29,549 nt of DNA from JBALVO01 sp036961445. Its GTDB lineage: Bacteria > Pseudomonadota > Gammaproteobacteria > Pseudomonadales > Halieaceae. This document shows, one piece after another, positions 6,594 through 14,928 of this stretch. The first letter of the stretch is position 1. Every line of letters starts with the position of its first letter. A model generated the notes under the pieces. It saw only the letters and a list, made by a program, of their open reading frames with translations. It was not told the DNA's origin and ran no database searches. Where the stretch lies: contig JBALVO010000041.1 in NCBI GenBank assembly GCA_036961445.1, positions 1-29,549 of the forward strand, given 5' to 3'. The position numbers were made by a program, and so were the translations under genes.

Positions 6594-8363
6594 CTAAGGC
6601 TGCGTATCCAGCGCCGTATCACTCACTTGATCGCCGTCGCTTAACGGATCGCCGTTAAGCGAATCAACACCAAGACGCTTGAGAGTGCCAAGCAGTATCG
6701 TATGATCAGGCGCTTTTGCCAGCGCTTCGCGCCAAATTGCAGTGGCGCCGTCTGTGTCTCCGGTCACCCACAGAACCTCGCCCAGGTGCGCGGCTACTTC
6801 CGGGTCGGGAAATACAGCGTAGGCGCGTGTCAGGTAATCCAGGGCTTCATCGTAGCGCCCGGTGCGATACAGAACCCAGCCCATGCTGTCGAGAATGGCC
6901 GGTTCATCCGGTTCCAGCGCCAGCGCCTCGGAGATCAACGCCAGGGCCTCTGTATAACGTTCAGTGCGATTGGCCAGGCTATAGCCCAATGCATTGAGCG
7001 CGGTGGTGTTGTCTGGCTCGTTAGCGATGATGGTGCGCAAGTCCCTTTCCATCAGTGCCAGGTCATCTTGTTGTTCACTCAGCATGGAGCGGGCATAGAG
7101 CAGTGAGGTCGACTCGGGAGACTCTGTCAGCGCCTGATTAAGCACCTGCATGGCTGCATTTTGTGCGCCAGCCTGTGTCAGTAGTTCTGCTTCGAGTGCG
7201 TAAAGTTGCTCGCGTCGCAAGGGATTGGCCTGGCGCTGTCGGTCGAACCAGCGATGGTTGCGTTCCAGCTCCGCAGCGGCAATAAGGATATGTCCCACGC
7301 GGCTGCTGGCAGACAAAAACTCTCTGCTGTCTTCCACCTGCATATATTGAGACACGGCTTCCCTGGTGTCGCCATCCTCCTCGGCTATGCGTCCCAGGTA
7401 ATAGTGCGCTTCGTCTACCCGCTGCTCCAGCGCCAGTAACTGCTGCAGATAGGCTTTGGCTGCCAGGTCATCACCTACCTCGCGATTAATCAGTGCCAGC
7501 GACAGTAATAAGTCACCATCGCGGGGCGCCTGCGCCGAAAGAATCTCAAATTGTTCCCGTGCCGCCGTCATATCACTGGTGGTTAGCAGGCGGGCATACT
7601 GCAATCGCAGGCGCTGATCTTCAGGGTCCTTTTGCAGCGCTTTTTGCAGTCGTGTAAAAGGCTTTTTCGCGCCCTGTGTCAGGAGTATTTTTGTCTCTAG
7701 TAGTACCGCCTGGGGCTGGTAGGGCTTCAGGTCATAGATGTCGTCCAGTTTGTCCAGTGCCTGCTCATATTGATCAAACTCGGTATGGATGAGCGCCTGG
7801 GTGAGCATCAACGGGGTGTTTTCGGGAAATTCGATGGCCAGCTTGTTGATGCCGCTGACCAGCTCGGTGCGTTGCCTGGCATTCAGTTGCTCGAAGCCGG
7901 TAAGCAGTGTCGGGAAATTTGCCGGGGTTCCGCCACGTTCGACGATGGCCATGTGTGGCAGAGCCTGGACGGTGCGACCCTGACGCACCAGCAAGGCAGC
8001 GACGGTCGAGTTTGCCTCCACATCATCAGGGGCCAGTTCAACCCATAACAGCGATGCTTCCAGCGCTTCCTGTTCCCGTTGCATAAATTGCGTCAGGCGG
8101 GTGGTATGAGCGCTGATTCTGGCATCACGCAGCACGCGCGACTGGCTCAGGTAATTGTCCAGTGCCACATCGTAAGCGCGGCGCCTGAGGGCAAATTCGG
8201 CGACCAGCAATGGATACACGCTGTCGTCAGGGAATGGTCGCTCTTTGGATTCGATTGCCGCCGCTGTATTGGCTGTTGCAGCGTCCGGCGCAGGAGCGGG
8301 CGCAGTGCTGGCGCAAGCGTTCAGCAGCGCATAGGTGATGGCGATGAGAAAGAGGCGAAGCAT
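6594..8363 (-). CDS. TPR-repeat lipoprotein, PA4667-like
   Basis: A 589-residue protein made mostly of tetratricopeptide repeats. Residues 1-16 form a signal peptide with lipobox LNAC (Cys17), so it is probably lipidated and sent to the outer membrane; Ala-rich linker residues follow. TPR helices run through the rest; the clearest are near residues 460-560 (ALNALGYSLA, ILDSMGWVLYRTGRYDEALDYL, VAAHLGEVLW). An in-frame TAA lies 9 nt before the ATG, fixing the start, but there is no good ribosome site. A TPR protein upstream of lolB is conserved in Pseudomonas. No reaction is known; TPR proteins act as assembly scaffolds, and the neighbourhood suggests a link to outer-membrane lipoprotein handling, which is inference. 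It is first in the TPR-lolB-ispE-tRNA-Gln unit. Confidence 0.9.
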   Translation of the reverse strand: MLRLFLIAITYALLNACASTAPAPAPDAATANTAAAIESKERPFPDDSVYPLLVAEFALRRRAYDVALDNYLSQSRVLRDARISAHTTRLTQFMQREQEALEASLLWVELAPDDVEANSTVAALLVRQGRTVQALPHMAIVERGGTPANFPTLLTGFEQLNARQRTELVSGINKLAIEFPENTPLMLTQALIHTEFDQYEQALDKLDDIYDLKPYQPQAVLLETKILLTQGAKKPFTRLQKALQKDPEDQRLRLQYARLLTTSDMTAAREQFEILSAQAPRDGDLLLSLALINREVGDDLAAKAYLQQLLALEQRVDEAHYYLGRIAEEDGDTREAVSQYMQVEDSREFLSASSRVGHILIAAAELERNHRWFDRQRQANPLRREQLYALEAELLTQAGAQNAAMQVLNQALTESPESTSLLYARSMLSEQQDDLALMERDLRTIIANEPDNTTALNALGYSLANRTERYTEALALISEALALEPDEPAILDSMGWVLYRTGRYDEALDYLTRAYAVFPDPEVAAHLGEVLWVTGDTDGATAIWREALAKAPDHTILLGTLKRLGVDSLNGDPLSDGDQVSDTALDTQP

Positions 8364-8647
8364 TATAGGTTACAGCGAGGCAATCCAGCGATAAGACAGG
8401 TGGTATGATGACACAGACCGCCGCTGAAACCCACAGTGTTGACGATTGCGCTGGTATGCCTGCCACCGGGGCGAAAACCTGCGACCCGCCGTCACTGTCA
8501 TTTGGCGCCTAACTTGTTAAAATCAAGGGAATTTTTCGCCATATGTGCTAAGGTGCGCACGTTTTGCAATGGCCGGCACAGATGGATCATCAGGTCGCAG
8601 AAGTTGCCGCAAGTAACCCGTTATGCCGTGGAGGCGCTACACCCGCT
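8364..8647. other. divergent intergenic region, TPR lipoprotein gene and hemA
   Basis: 284 bp between two divergent operons. No gene is evident. It should carry promoters in both directions; only the hemA-side candidate (8495-8523) is reasonably matched. A hemA start upstream of 8648 is possible in the same frame (from 8564) but would add 28 residues absent from the family. Confidence 0.5.
8495..8523 (+). promoter_or_regulatory. candidate sigma-70 promoter for the hemA operon
   Basis: CTGTCA (8495-8500, 4 of 6 to consensus) and TAAAAT (8518-8523, 5 of 6) are 17 bp apart. Transcription would start near 8530, leaving a leader of about 118 nt before hemA. Based on consensus match only. Confidence 0.42.
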
Positions 8648-10009
8648 ATGAACCTGATTGCCCTGGGAATCAACCACAACTCTGCCGCCGTCGAGGTGCG
8701 CGAGCGGGTTGCTTTTGCGCCAGAACAGGTGAATGAGGCGTTGGTGGATGCCTGTGAGGCTGCTCAGGTCAACGAAGTGGTGATTCTCTCCACCTGCAAC
8801 CGCACTGAGTTGTATGCGATCGTGCCAGAGGGTTGCGCCCTGGCTGACAAGGCGATGCAGCTGATCGATTGGATCGCCAATTACCATCACTTATCAGCAG
8901 AAGAATTACGCCAGTCAGCCTATCATTTCGAGGCGCAGCAAGCCCTGCAGCACATGGTACAGGTAGCCAGTGGTCTTGATTCCATGGTGTTGGGTGAGCC
9001 ACAAATTTTTGGTCAGCTTAAATCAGCTTATGCTGTGGCATCAGAATCCGGCACCGTAGGCGCCGAGTTGGGGCGTTTGTTCCCGCGGGTATTTTCCATT
9101 GCCAAGCGTGTGCGCACCGATACTGCCATCGGCGAAAACCCGGTTTCAGTCGCCTATGCCGCGGTGGATTTGGCCGGGCATATATTTTCCGACCTGAGCC
9201 GATGCAATGCCCTGTTAGTGGGCGCCGGCGAAACGGTAGAACTGGTGGCCCGTCATTTGGTTGATGCCGGGGTAAGCAAAATAGTCATTGCCAACCGTAC
9301 CCTGGGGCGCGCCCGGGAGTTGGCGCAAAAGTTTGGCGCCGATGCGGTATTGCTGGCGGAAATTCCCGAGCAATTGCTGGATGCCGATATCGTTATAACC
9401 TCTACCGCCAGTCAGCTGCCTATCCTGGGTAAGGGTGCGGTCGAGCAGGCTATTAAGGCGCGCAAGCACAGACCTTTTCTAATGGTGGATATCGCAGTGC
9501 CCAGGGATATTGAAGCCCAGGTCGGTGAACTGCGCGACGTTTATCTGTACAGCGTGGACGATTTGCGTGAGATCGTCGACCAGAATATGCGCACGCGCCG
9601 CGACGAGGCGCGCAAGGCGGATGTCTTGATCGAAGAGGGTGTCAGGCTGTATGTCGAGGAAGTGCGCAGTCTGGGTGCAGTAGATACCGTTAAGGACTAC
9701 CGGCAGATGGCTGAGCGGCTGCGAGAACACGAATTGCAGCGAGCTATCAGAGCTCTGTCCCGGGGAGAAGACCCCCAGCAAATTCTGGCGCAGTTAGCCC
9801 GCGCCATAACCAATAAGTTGATCCACGCCCCCACCGCCGGGCTCAAACAAGCCAGTGCGGAAGGGCGTCATGATGTACTGACCAGTGCCCGCAAGTTATT
9901 GGGGTTGGAAAACAAGCCGAAACAAACTCCCGCTGCGGAGTCTGACGCGCAAGAAGAATTCGAGCGGCCGTCCTCCGCCACTGAAACATCCAGGCGCACA
10001 CTGCAATGA
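8648..10009 (+). CDS. hemA: glutamyl-tRNA reductase
   Basis: A 453-residue NADPH-dependent enzyme that reduces Glu-tRNA to glutamate-1-semialdehyde, the first committed step of C5-pathway tetrapyrrole (heme) synthesis. The N-terminus MNLIALGINHNSAAVEVRE is the family signature; the catalytic Cys50 lies in STCNRTE, at the same number as in E. coli. GEPQIFGQLK, the nucleotide-binding region around LLVGAGETVELVARHL, and a C-terminal helical dimerisation domain follow. The ATG at 8648 was chosen because the protein signature starts there; GGAGG ends 13 nt upstream, a rather long spacing. The last 45 residues are polar and low in conservation. The stop overlaps the prfA start (ATGA), giving translational coupling. 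Confidence 0.97.
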   Translation: MNLIALGINHNSAAVEVRERVAFAPEQVNEALVDACEAAQVNEVVILSTCNRTELYAIVPEGCALADKAMQLIDWIANYHHLSAEELRQSAYHFEAQQALQHMVQVASGLDSMVLGEPQIFGQLKSAYAVASESGTVGAELGRLFPRVFSIAKRVRTDTAIGENPVSVAYAAVDLAGHIFSDLSRCNALLVGAGETVELVARHLVDAGVSKIVIANRTLGRARELAQKFGADAVLLAEIPEQLLDADIVITSTASQLPILGKGAVEQAIKARKHRPFLMVDIAVPRDIEAQVGELRDVYLYSVDDLREIVDQNMRTRRDEARKADVLIEEGVRLYVEEVRSLGAVDTVKDYRQMAERLREHELQRAIRALSRGEDPQQILAQLARAITNKLIHAPTAGLKQASAEGRHDVLTSARKLLGLENKPKQTPAAESDAQEEFERPSSATETSRRTLQ

Positions 10010-11091
10010 AAGCTTCCTTAGTGACCAAGCTGGAGACCCTCACCGACCGGCATGAAGAAGTATCGGCCCTGTTGGGCGATAGCGAGACCATTGCCGACCA
10101 GAACAAGTTCCGTGATCTGTCGCGCGAGTATGCCGAGCTGGAGTCTGTGGTGCGCTGTTACGCACAGTACAGTCAGGTGAAGGGTGATCTGGATGAGGCG
10201 CGCCAGATGCTCGATGACGCTGATCCGGATTTGCGGGAGATGGCGCGAGAGGAGCTGGATCTGAACAGTGCGCGTATGGAGGAGCTGGAAAGCGAGTTGC
10301 AGACACTGTTGCTACCGCGCGATCCCCAGGACTCCCACAATGTATTTCTGGAGATTCGCGCCGGCACTGGCGGTGACGAAGCGGCGATTTTTTCGGGTGA
10401 TCTGTATCGCATGTATTCCCGCTATGCCGAGAACTGCGGTTGGAAAATCGAGGTACTGTCAGAACGTCCTGGCGAGCATGGTGGCTACAAGGAAATCATC
10501 ACCCGGATCGAGGGGCGGGATGTCTACGCTCACCTTAAATTTGAATCCGGCGCGCACCGCGTGCAACGTGTGCCCGAGACCGAATCCCAGGGCCGTATTC
10601 ACACCTCGGCCTGCACCGTGGCGATCATGCCCGAACCAGACGCGGTAGATGTCATAGAAATCAACAAGGCCGATTTGCGCGTCGACACCTACAGGGCATC
10701 CGGTGCTGGCGGTCAGCATGTTAACAAAACCGATTCTGCGGTGCGTCTTACGCACTTGCCGACCGGCGTTGTGGTGGAGTGCCAGGACGAGCGCTCACAG
10801 CATAAAAACCGCGCCCGGGCGATGTCGCTGTTGCAGGCTAAACTACTCACCAGTGCCCAGGACAAAGCGGCTGATGAGCAGGCTGCGCAGCGTCGCAACC
10901 TGGTCGGTACCGGCGATCGCTCTGATCGTATTCGCACCTACAACTTTCCCCAGGGGCGGCTCACGGATCATCGTATCAATCTAACCCTGTACAAGTTGGC
11001 GGAGATTATGGAGGGCGACCTGAAAGCGGTGATTAGTCCTTTGCGCCACGAATACCAGGCGGACCAATTGGCGGCACTGGCCGATAATTGA
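10006..11091 (+). CDS. prfA: peptide chain release factor 1
   Basis: A 361-residue class I release factor that reads UAA and UAG and triggers peptidyl-tRNA hydrolysis. The codon-recognition PxT tripeptide is present as PET in RVPETESQGRIHTS; the catalytic GGQ is at residues 235-237 in GAGGQHVNKTDSAVR. The N-terminal domain 1 helices and C-terminal helical tail are complete, and the length is standard (E. coli 360). It overlaps hemA by 4 nt and prmC by 1 nt. The prmC enzyme next door methylates the Gln of this GGQ, so factor and modifier are made together, as in E. coli. Confidence 0.99.
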   Translation: MKASLVTKLETLTDRHEEVSALLGDSETIADQNKFRDLSREYAELESVVRCYAQYSQVKGDLDEARQMLDDADPDLREMAREELDLNSARMEELESELQTLLLPRDPQDSHNVFLEIRAGTGGDEAAIFSGDLYRMYSRYAENCGWKIEVLSERPGEHGGYKEIITRIEGRDVYAHLKFESGAHRVQRVPETESQGRIHTSACTVAIMPEPDAVDVIEINKADLRVDTYRASGAGGQHVNKTDSAVRLTHLPTGVVVECQDERSQHKNRARAMSLLQAKLLTSAQDKAADEQAAQRRNLVGTGDRSDRIRTYNFPQGRLTDHRINLTLYKLAEIMEGDLKAVISPLRHEYQADQLAALADN

Positions 11092-11924
11092 TGGCTAGTG
11101 TGCAGCAGTTGTTGCGTTCTGCCGGAGATCTGGCTTCCGACAGTCCCCGGCGCGATGCCGAAATTCTCCTGAGTTACGCCCTGCAAAAACCGCGTACCTG
11201 GTTGTATACATGGCCTGAATTTGAGGTCGCGGCAGACTGTGTAGATCACTTCCATCGGTTACTGACCCAGCGCAGGCAGGGATTGCCGGTCGCTTACTTA
11301 ACCGGGCAGCGAGAATTCTGGTCACTGCCGTTGGCGGTGAACAATCACACCCTGATTCCCAGGCCGGAGACCGAAACCCTGGTGGAGTGGGCGCTGGAGT
11401 TGCCCTTGCCCGGGGATGCATCGGTGCTGGACCTGGGAACCGGTTCCGGCGCCATTGCCCTGGCGGTGGCGAGTGAGCGACCGCACTGGCAGGTCACCGC
11501 AGTAGACGCCAGTGCAGCGGCACTGGAAGTGGCCCGCGCCAATGCGGTGACCACCGGGTTGCAGCGCGTCTCTTTTATACAGTCTGACTGGTACCAGGGC
11601 GTTGCGCAGCAGCACTTTCATTTGTTATTGAGCAATCCACCGTATATCGATGCAGGCGATCCGCACCTGGCCCAGGGCGATGTCCGTTTCGAGCCGCAAT
11701 CAGCCCTGGTGGCAAACGATGGCGGCCTGGCCGACCTGGTGCAGTTGATCGAGCGTGCGCCAGCTTACTTGCAGTCAGATGGCTGGTTGTTGCTGGAGCA
11801 CGGGTACACACAGGCAGCGATTGTGCGCGATTTACTGCACACTGCGGGTTTTAGCGAGGTGCTTACACGCAAGGATATGGCGGGACATGAACGGACCACG
11901 GGGGCTTGCTGGCGTGTCGCTTAA
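11091..11924 (+). CDS. prmC: release factor glutamine N5-methyltransferase
   Basis: A 277-residue SAM-dependent methyltransferase that methylates the GGQ glutamine of RF1 and RF2. A helical N-terminal domain comes first, then the SAM-binding motif VLDLGTGSGAIALAVA, VTAVDASAAAL (motif II acidic residue), and the catalytic NPPY at residues 182-185, which binds the target glutamine amide. The start ATG overlaps the prfA TGA by one base (TGATG); a TTG one codon earlier (11088) is also possible. Length matches the family (E. coli 277). Third gene of the hemA-prfA-prmC-moeB unit. Confidence 0.97.
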   Translation: MASVQQLLRSAGDLASDSPRRDAEILLSYALQKPRTWLYTWPEFEVAADCVDHFHRLLTQRRQGLPVAYLTGQREFWSLPLAVNNHTLIPRPETETLVEWALELPLPGDASVLDLGTGSGAIALAVASERPHWQVTAVDASAAALEVARANAVTTGLQRVSFIQSDWYQGVAQQHFHLLLSNPPYIDAGDPHLAQGDVRFEPQSALVANDGGLADLVQLIERAPAYLQSDGWLLLEHGYTQAAIVRDLLHTAGFSEVLTRKDMAGHERTTGACWRVA

Positions 11925-12684
11925 GCCACTCACTGACGCGCAATTAATGCGCTACAACCGGCAGATTCTGCTGCATGACTTTGATGTGGCGGGGCAGGAG
12001 CGGTTGTTGCAGTCCCGTGTGTTAATTGTAGGTTTGGGTGGCTTGGGCTGTCCTGCAGCACTGTACCTGGCGGCGGCCGGTGTCGGTGAATTAGTACTGG
12101 CCGACGGCGATAAGATTGAACTTAGTAATCTGCAGCGGCAGATTGCCCACGGAGACGCTGACATCGGCGTCAACAAGGCGGTCTCTGCTGCAGCTGCGAT
12201 TAGTGCCATAAATCCTGAGGTGAAGGTGGAGGTGATTGCACTGACGCTGACAGAAGAATCCATGCATGAGCTGGCGGCCAGGGTGGACCTGGTAGTGGAC
12301 GCCACTGACAATTACCCGGCGCGCTTTGGTCTTAATCGAGCCTGTATTGCCGCGGGAATTCCCCTGGTTTCAGCCGCTGCAGTGCGCAGCGAAGGCCAGC
12401 TAAGTGTGTTTGATCCGCTGCGCGACGGCCCCTGTTACCGCTGTCTGTACGAAGAGAGCGACGATGTCACCGCGCTTAGTTGCAGCGACAGCGGTGTGTT
12501 GGCGCCCCTGGTCGGTGTTCTTGGCTCTATGCAGGCCATGGAAGCGTTGAAAATTCTTTCGGGCTTCGGTGAAACCTTGCGGGGCAAGCTATTACTACTG
12601 GATCTGCGCACGATGGATATCAGGCAGTTGGCACTGCCGGCGCGTCCCGATTGCCCTGACTGCGCTCACCTACATGACGGCTAA
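11914..12684 (+). CDS. moeB: molybdopterin-synthase adenylyltransferase MoeB (ThiF/HesA family)
   Basis: A roughly 256-residue E1-like enzyme that adenylates the C-terminal glycine of MoaD (or a related sulfur carrier such as ThiS). The start of the domain LMRYNRQILLHDFDVAGQERL is typical of MoeB. The ATP-binding loop VGLGGLG, the Arg in LSNLQRQI, the DATDNYPARF segment, and two zinc CxxC pairs (CYRC and the C-terminal CPDC) are visible; there is no rhodanese domain. The frame is open well into prmC. I chose GTG at 11914 (GGGGG about 9 nt upstream, length close to the 249 of E. coli); ATG at 11887 is an alternative. Next to prmC as in Pseudomonas. MoeB fits better than ThiF by position, but the substrate cannot be proved from sequence. 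Confidence 0.9.
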   Translation: MSLKPLTDAQLMRYNRQILLHDFDVAGQERLLQSRVLIVGLGGLGCPAALYLAAAGVGELVLADGDKIELSNLQRQIAHGDADIGVNKAVSAAAAISAINPEVKVEVIALTLTEESMHELAARVDLVVDATDNYPARFGLNRACIAAGIPLVSAAAVRSEGQLSVFDPLRDGPCYRCLYEESDDVTALSCSDSGVLAPLVGVLGSMQAMEALKILSGFGETLRGKLLLLDLRTMDIRQLALPARPDCPDCAHLHDG

Positions 12685-14078
12685 TGGGATCTACCGGCAT
12701 CTCCGCTTTGGTCCGGGTCAAATTGAGGTAGGGGTTTTTGTAAAATCCAGTGCAGTCTCCAGACAATCAACACCGCACTGACCGCTATCCCGGCGATCAT
12801 GCTCTTCCAAAATCCCATAGTGCCATCCAACGCATTATCCGCTGATATGATGCCCAGCCAGTACCCCAGGGGCAGGGTGACCAGCCAGTAAGCGACGCAT
12901 AAAACCACAAAAGGGAAACGCGTGTCTTTGAAGGCGCGCAGGCAAAACGATGCCGCGAGCTGTCCTGCGTCCAGCACAATAAACAAGGCTGCCAGGCGGA
13001 TGAGAGTCAAGGCGATGCCGTGAATGGCCAGGTCGTTGGTGTAGACTTTAATGATGGCCGTGGGGTTTACCAACAAAATAGCCATGCACAACAGGCCCAT
13101 CAGCAGGGTTAAAGAGGTTCCGCAAACTATTGCCACGTTAACCTTGGCCCTATCGCCGCCGCCGATAGCGTGACCCACACGAGTTGCCATGGCTGAGCCG
13201 ATGCTGATCAGGGGCATATACACCAGATCGTATACGTTAAATGCAATCTGGTGAGCGGCCATGGCAGTGTTGCCCAGAGTCGCGATGCACAAACCAATCG
13301 CAGAGAAAACGGCAACCTCCAGGAAAAATGTCAAACCCATCGGCAGGCCGAGGCGGGCGATTTCTTTTATGCTGGAAAAATCTGGCGCCACGAATTTCAG
13401 TGGTGGCAGGTAGGCCTTAAGTTTTTCCGCCCGCGTGATGTAGAAACTGATGAGCACCGGCCCCAGCCACATTGAAATAGCGGTGGCCCAGCCGCAGCCG
13501 GCAGCACCCAGTTCAGGGAAGCCCCACTTGCCATAGATAAAGACATAGTTCAGAGGGATGTTGGCCAGGAACCCCAATACGCTAGCCACAGCAAGGGGAC
13601 GCATTATGCCCACGCCCTGGGTGTGGCAGCGCAACGCTTGAAAAATCGCCGCCGCCGGCAGGCCAAAGGCCGTCGCCTGCACATAGGCAAGGCTCTTGGC
13701 ATAGGTTGCTGCGTCCAGGTTCAGCAGGTCAAGCAACGGACCGGCGCTATAACACAAGGGGCCACCAATCAGGCCCAGTGCCAGTGCCAGCCACAAAGAC
13801 TGGGGCAGGGAGTCGCGAATACGTTGGAAACGGCCCGCGCCGAAGTCCTGGGCGATAATAGTGGTGGCACCGAGCATGACACCGGTAAAGAGCAGGTAAA
13901 TGGGTAACCAGATATTGTAGCCGATAGCGATGGCAGCGAGGTCCATGGCACTGTAGCGTCCCGCCATGATGGTATCGACCACACCGGTGCCCATCTGCGC
14001 CAGATGCGCGACCATCATCGGTCCGGCAATCGCCATCAGGGCGCGACTTTCGCCCAGATATGTCGTTAATCGATTCAT
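12681..14078 (-). CDS. MATE-family multidrug efflux transporter (NorM-like)
   Basis: A 465-residue inner-membrane antiporter, predicted to export drugs or cationic compounds using a Na+ or H+ gradient. The pattern is the MATE one: about 12 hydrophobic segments in two related halves, with PMMVAHLAQMGTGVVDTIMAGRYS in TM1 and a matching segment at GLPMGLTFFLEVAVFSAIGL in the second half. The length fits NorM (about 460). I chose ATG at 14078 because it aligns with NorM starts; a TTG at 14099 would add seven residues. Neither has a good ribosome site. It is convergent with moeB and their stop codons overlap by two bases. Substrate unknown; antiporter ion not determinable by eye. Confidence 0.93.
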   Translation of the reverse strand: MNRLTTYLGESRALMAIAGPMMVAHLAQMGTGVVDTIMAGRYSAMDLAAIAIGYNIWLPIYLLFTGVMLGATTIIAQDFGAGRFQRIRDSLPQSLWLALALGLIGGPLCYSAGPLLDLLNLDAATYAKSLAYVQATAFGLPAAAIFQALRCHTQGVGIMRPLAVASVLGFLANIPLNYVFIYGKWGFPELGAAGCGWATAISMWLGPVLISFYITRAEKLKAYLPPLKFVAPDFSSIKEIARLGLPMGLTFFLEVAVFSAIGLCIATLGNTAMAAHQIAFNVYDLVYMPLISIGSAMATRVGHAIGGGDRAKVNVAIVCGTSLTLLMGLLCMAILLVNPTAIIKVYTNDLAIHGIALTLIRLAALFIVLDAGQLAASFCLRAFKDTRFPFVVLCVAYWLVTLPLGYWLGIISADNALDGTMGFWKSMIAGIAVSAVLIVWRLHWILQKPLPQFDPDQSGDAGRSH

Positions 14079-14208
14079 CGGTTTGTCGGAGTCATGCAAG
14101 TTAGTGTGGACTTATAAAAAGTGATGTGTGGTTATCGAAGAAAACTTTTGCTCTTTAGCGTTGTCTGAGCAAAGACTCCTCAGAAATTCTTATATAAAGA
14201 GCTGCAAT

Positions 14209-14799
14209 ATGAACGCATTGGCCCGAATTTTTTACAGTATACACAACCCTATTTTCTCGCGCGTTCAGTATCTGGATGGATTGGCAGCTCTGGCCCTGCG
14301 GTTGTACCTGGTGCCGGTATTGTGGATGGCAGGAACACAAAAAATAGCCGGTATGGAAAATACCATCGAGTGGTTTGGTAATCCCGATTGGGGATTGGGA
14401 CTCCCATTTCCCTCCCTGCTGGCACATATGGCCGCCTACACCGAGGCGATTGGCGCCTTGTTATTGTTGTTGGGTCTGGCGACCCGCTGGATTTCTATAC
14501 CGCTAATGGCCACCATGCTGGTCGCTATATTTGCCGTGCACTGGGGTAATGGCTGGGCCGCGATAGCAGATTCTTCTGCCCAGGAAGTGGCAGTGCGCCT
14601 GGGTACCGCCAAGGAAATCCTGCGCGAGCATGGCAATTATTCCTGGCTGACCGAGAAGGGCAACTTTGTGATCCTCAATAATGGTATTGAGTTTGGCGTA
14701 ACCTACTTGCTGATGTTGTTTGCCTTGTTGTTTACCGGGGGTGGCCGCTACACCAGCGTGGATTATTATCTTTCTCGCCTGTTTCCCGCAAAGGCCTGA
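14209..14799 (+). CDS. DoxX-family membrane protein
   Basis: A 196-residue integral membrane protein. Four hydrophobic segments are visible, near residues 25-42, 70-90, 92-110 and 160-180. The first carries the RLYLVPVLWMAGTQKI pattern of the DoxX family (PF07681). Between the third and fourth membrane spans is an insert of about 45 residues (HWGNGWAAIADSSAQEVA onward) ending in NFVILNNGIEF, longer than in short DoxX proteins. The ATG has AAAGAG 7 nt upstream; an in-frame start at 14128 would add 27 residues without family support. DoxX proteins have been tied to thiosulfate oxidation, redox stress and electron transfer, but function here is unknown. It stands alone, divergent from the MATE gene. 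Confidence 0.85.
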   Translation: MNALARIFYSIHNPIFSRVQYLDGLAALALRLYLVPVLWMAGTQKIAGMENTIEWFGNPDWGLGLPFPSLLAHMAAYTEAIGALLLLLGLATRWISIPLMATMLVAIFAVHWGNGWAAIADSSAQEVAVRLGTAKEILREHGNYSWLTEKGNFVILNNGIEFGVTYLLMLFALLFTGGGRYTSVDYYLSRLFPAKA

Positions 14800-14928
14800 T
14801 GGTGGCTGAGTTCAGGCCCAAAAACAGCAGGGCAGCCTGGCGATATCCCACGGGCAATTGCGCCCACCTATTCTGTCGCGGAAATGGTAGACTAGCGCGT
14901 TTTTTGAGCAGTCAAAGGGTATACGCAG
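14800..14928. other. intergenic region before rhlB
   Basis: 129 bp that should contain the rhlB promoter. TGGTAGACT at 14885-14893 could be an extended -10 element, but no matching -35 is seen at the right distance. No clear terminator for the DoxX gene is visible. Confidence 0.3.

Noticed and set aside
14113..14118. TATAAA as a -10 for the DoxX gene, with a mirrored TATAAG for the MATE gene
   Set aside because: No -35 with acceptable match and spacing was found for either direction.
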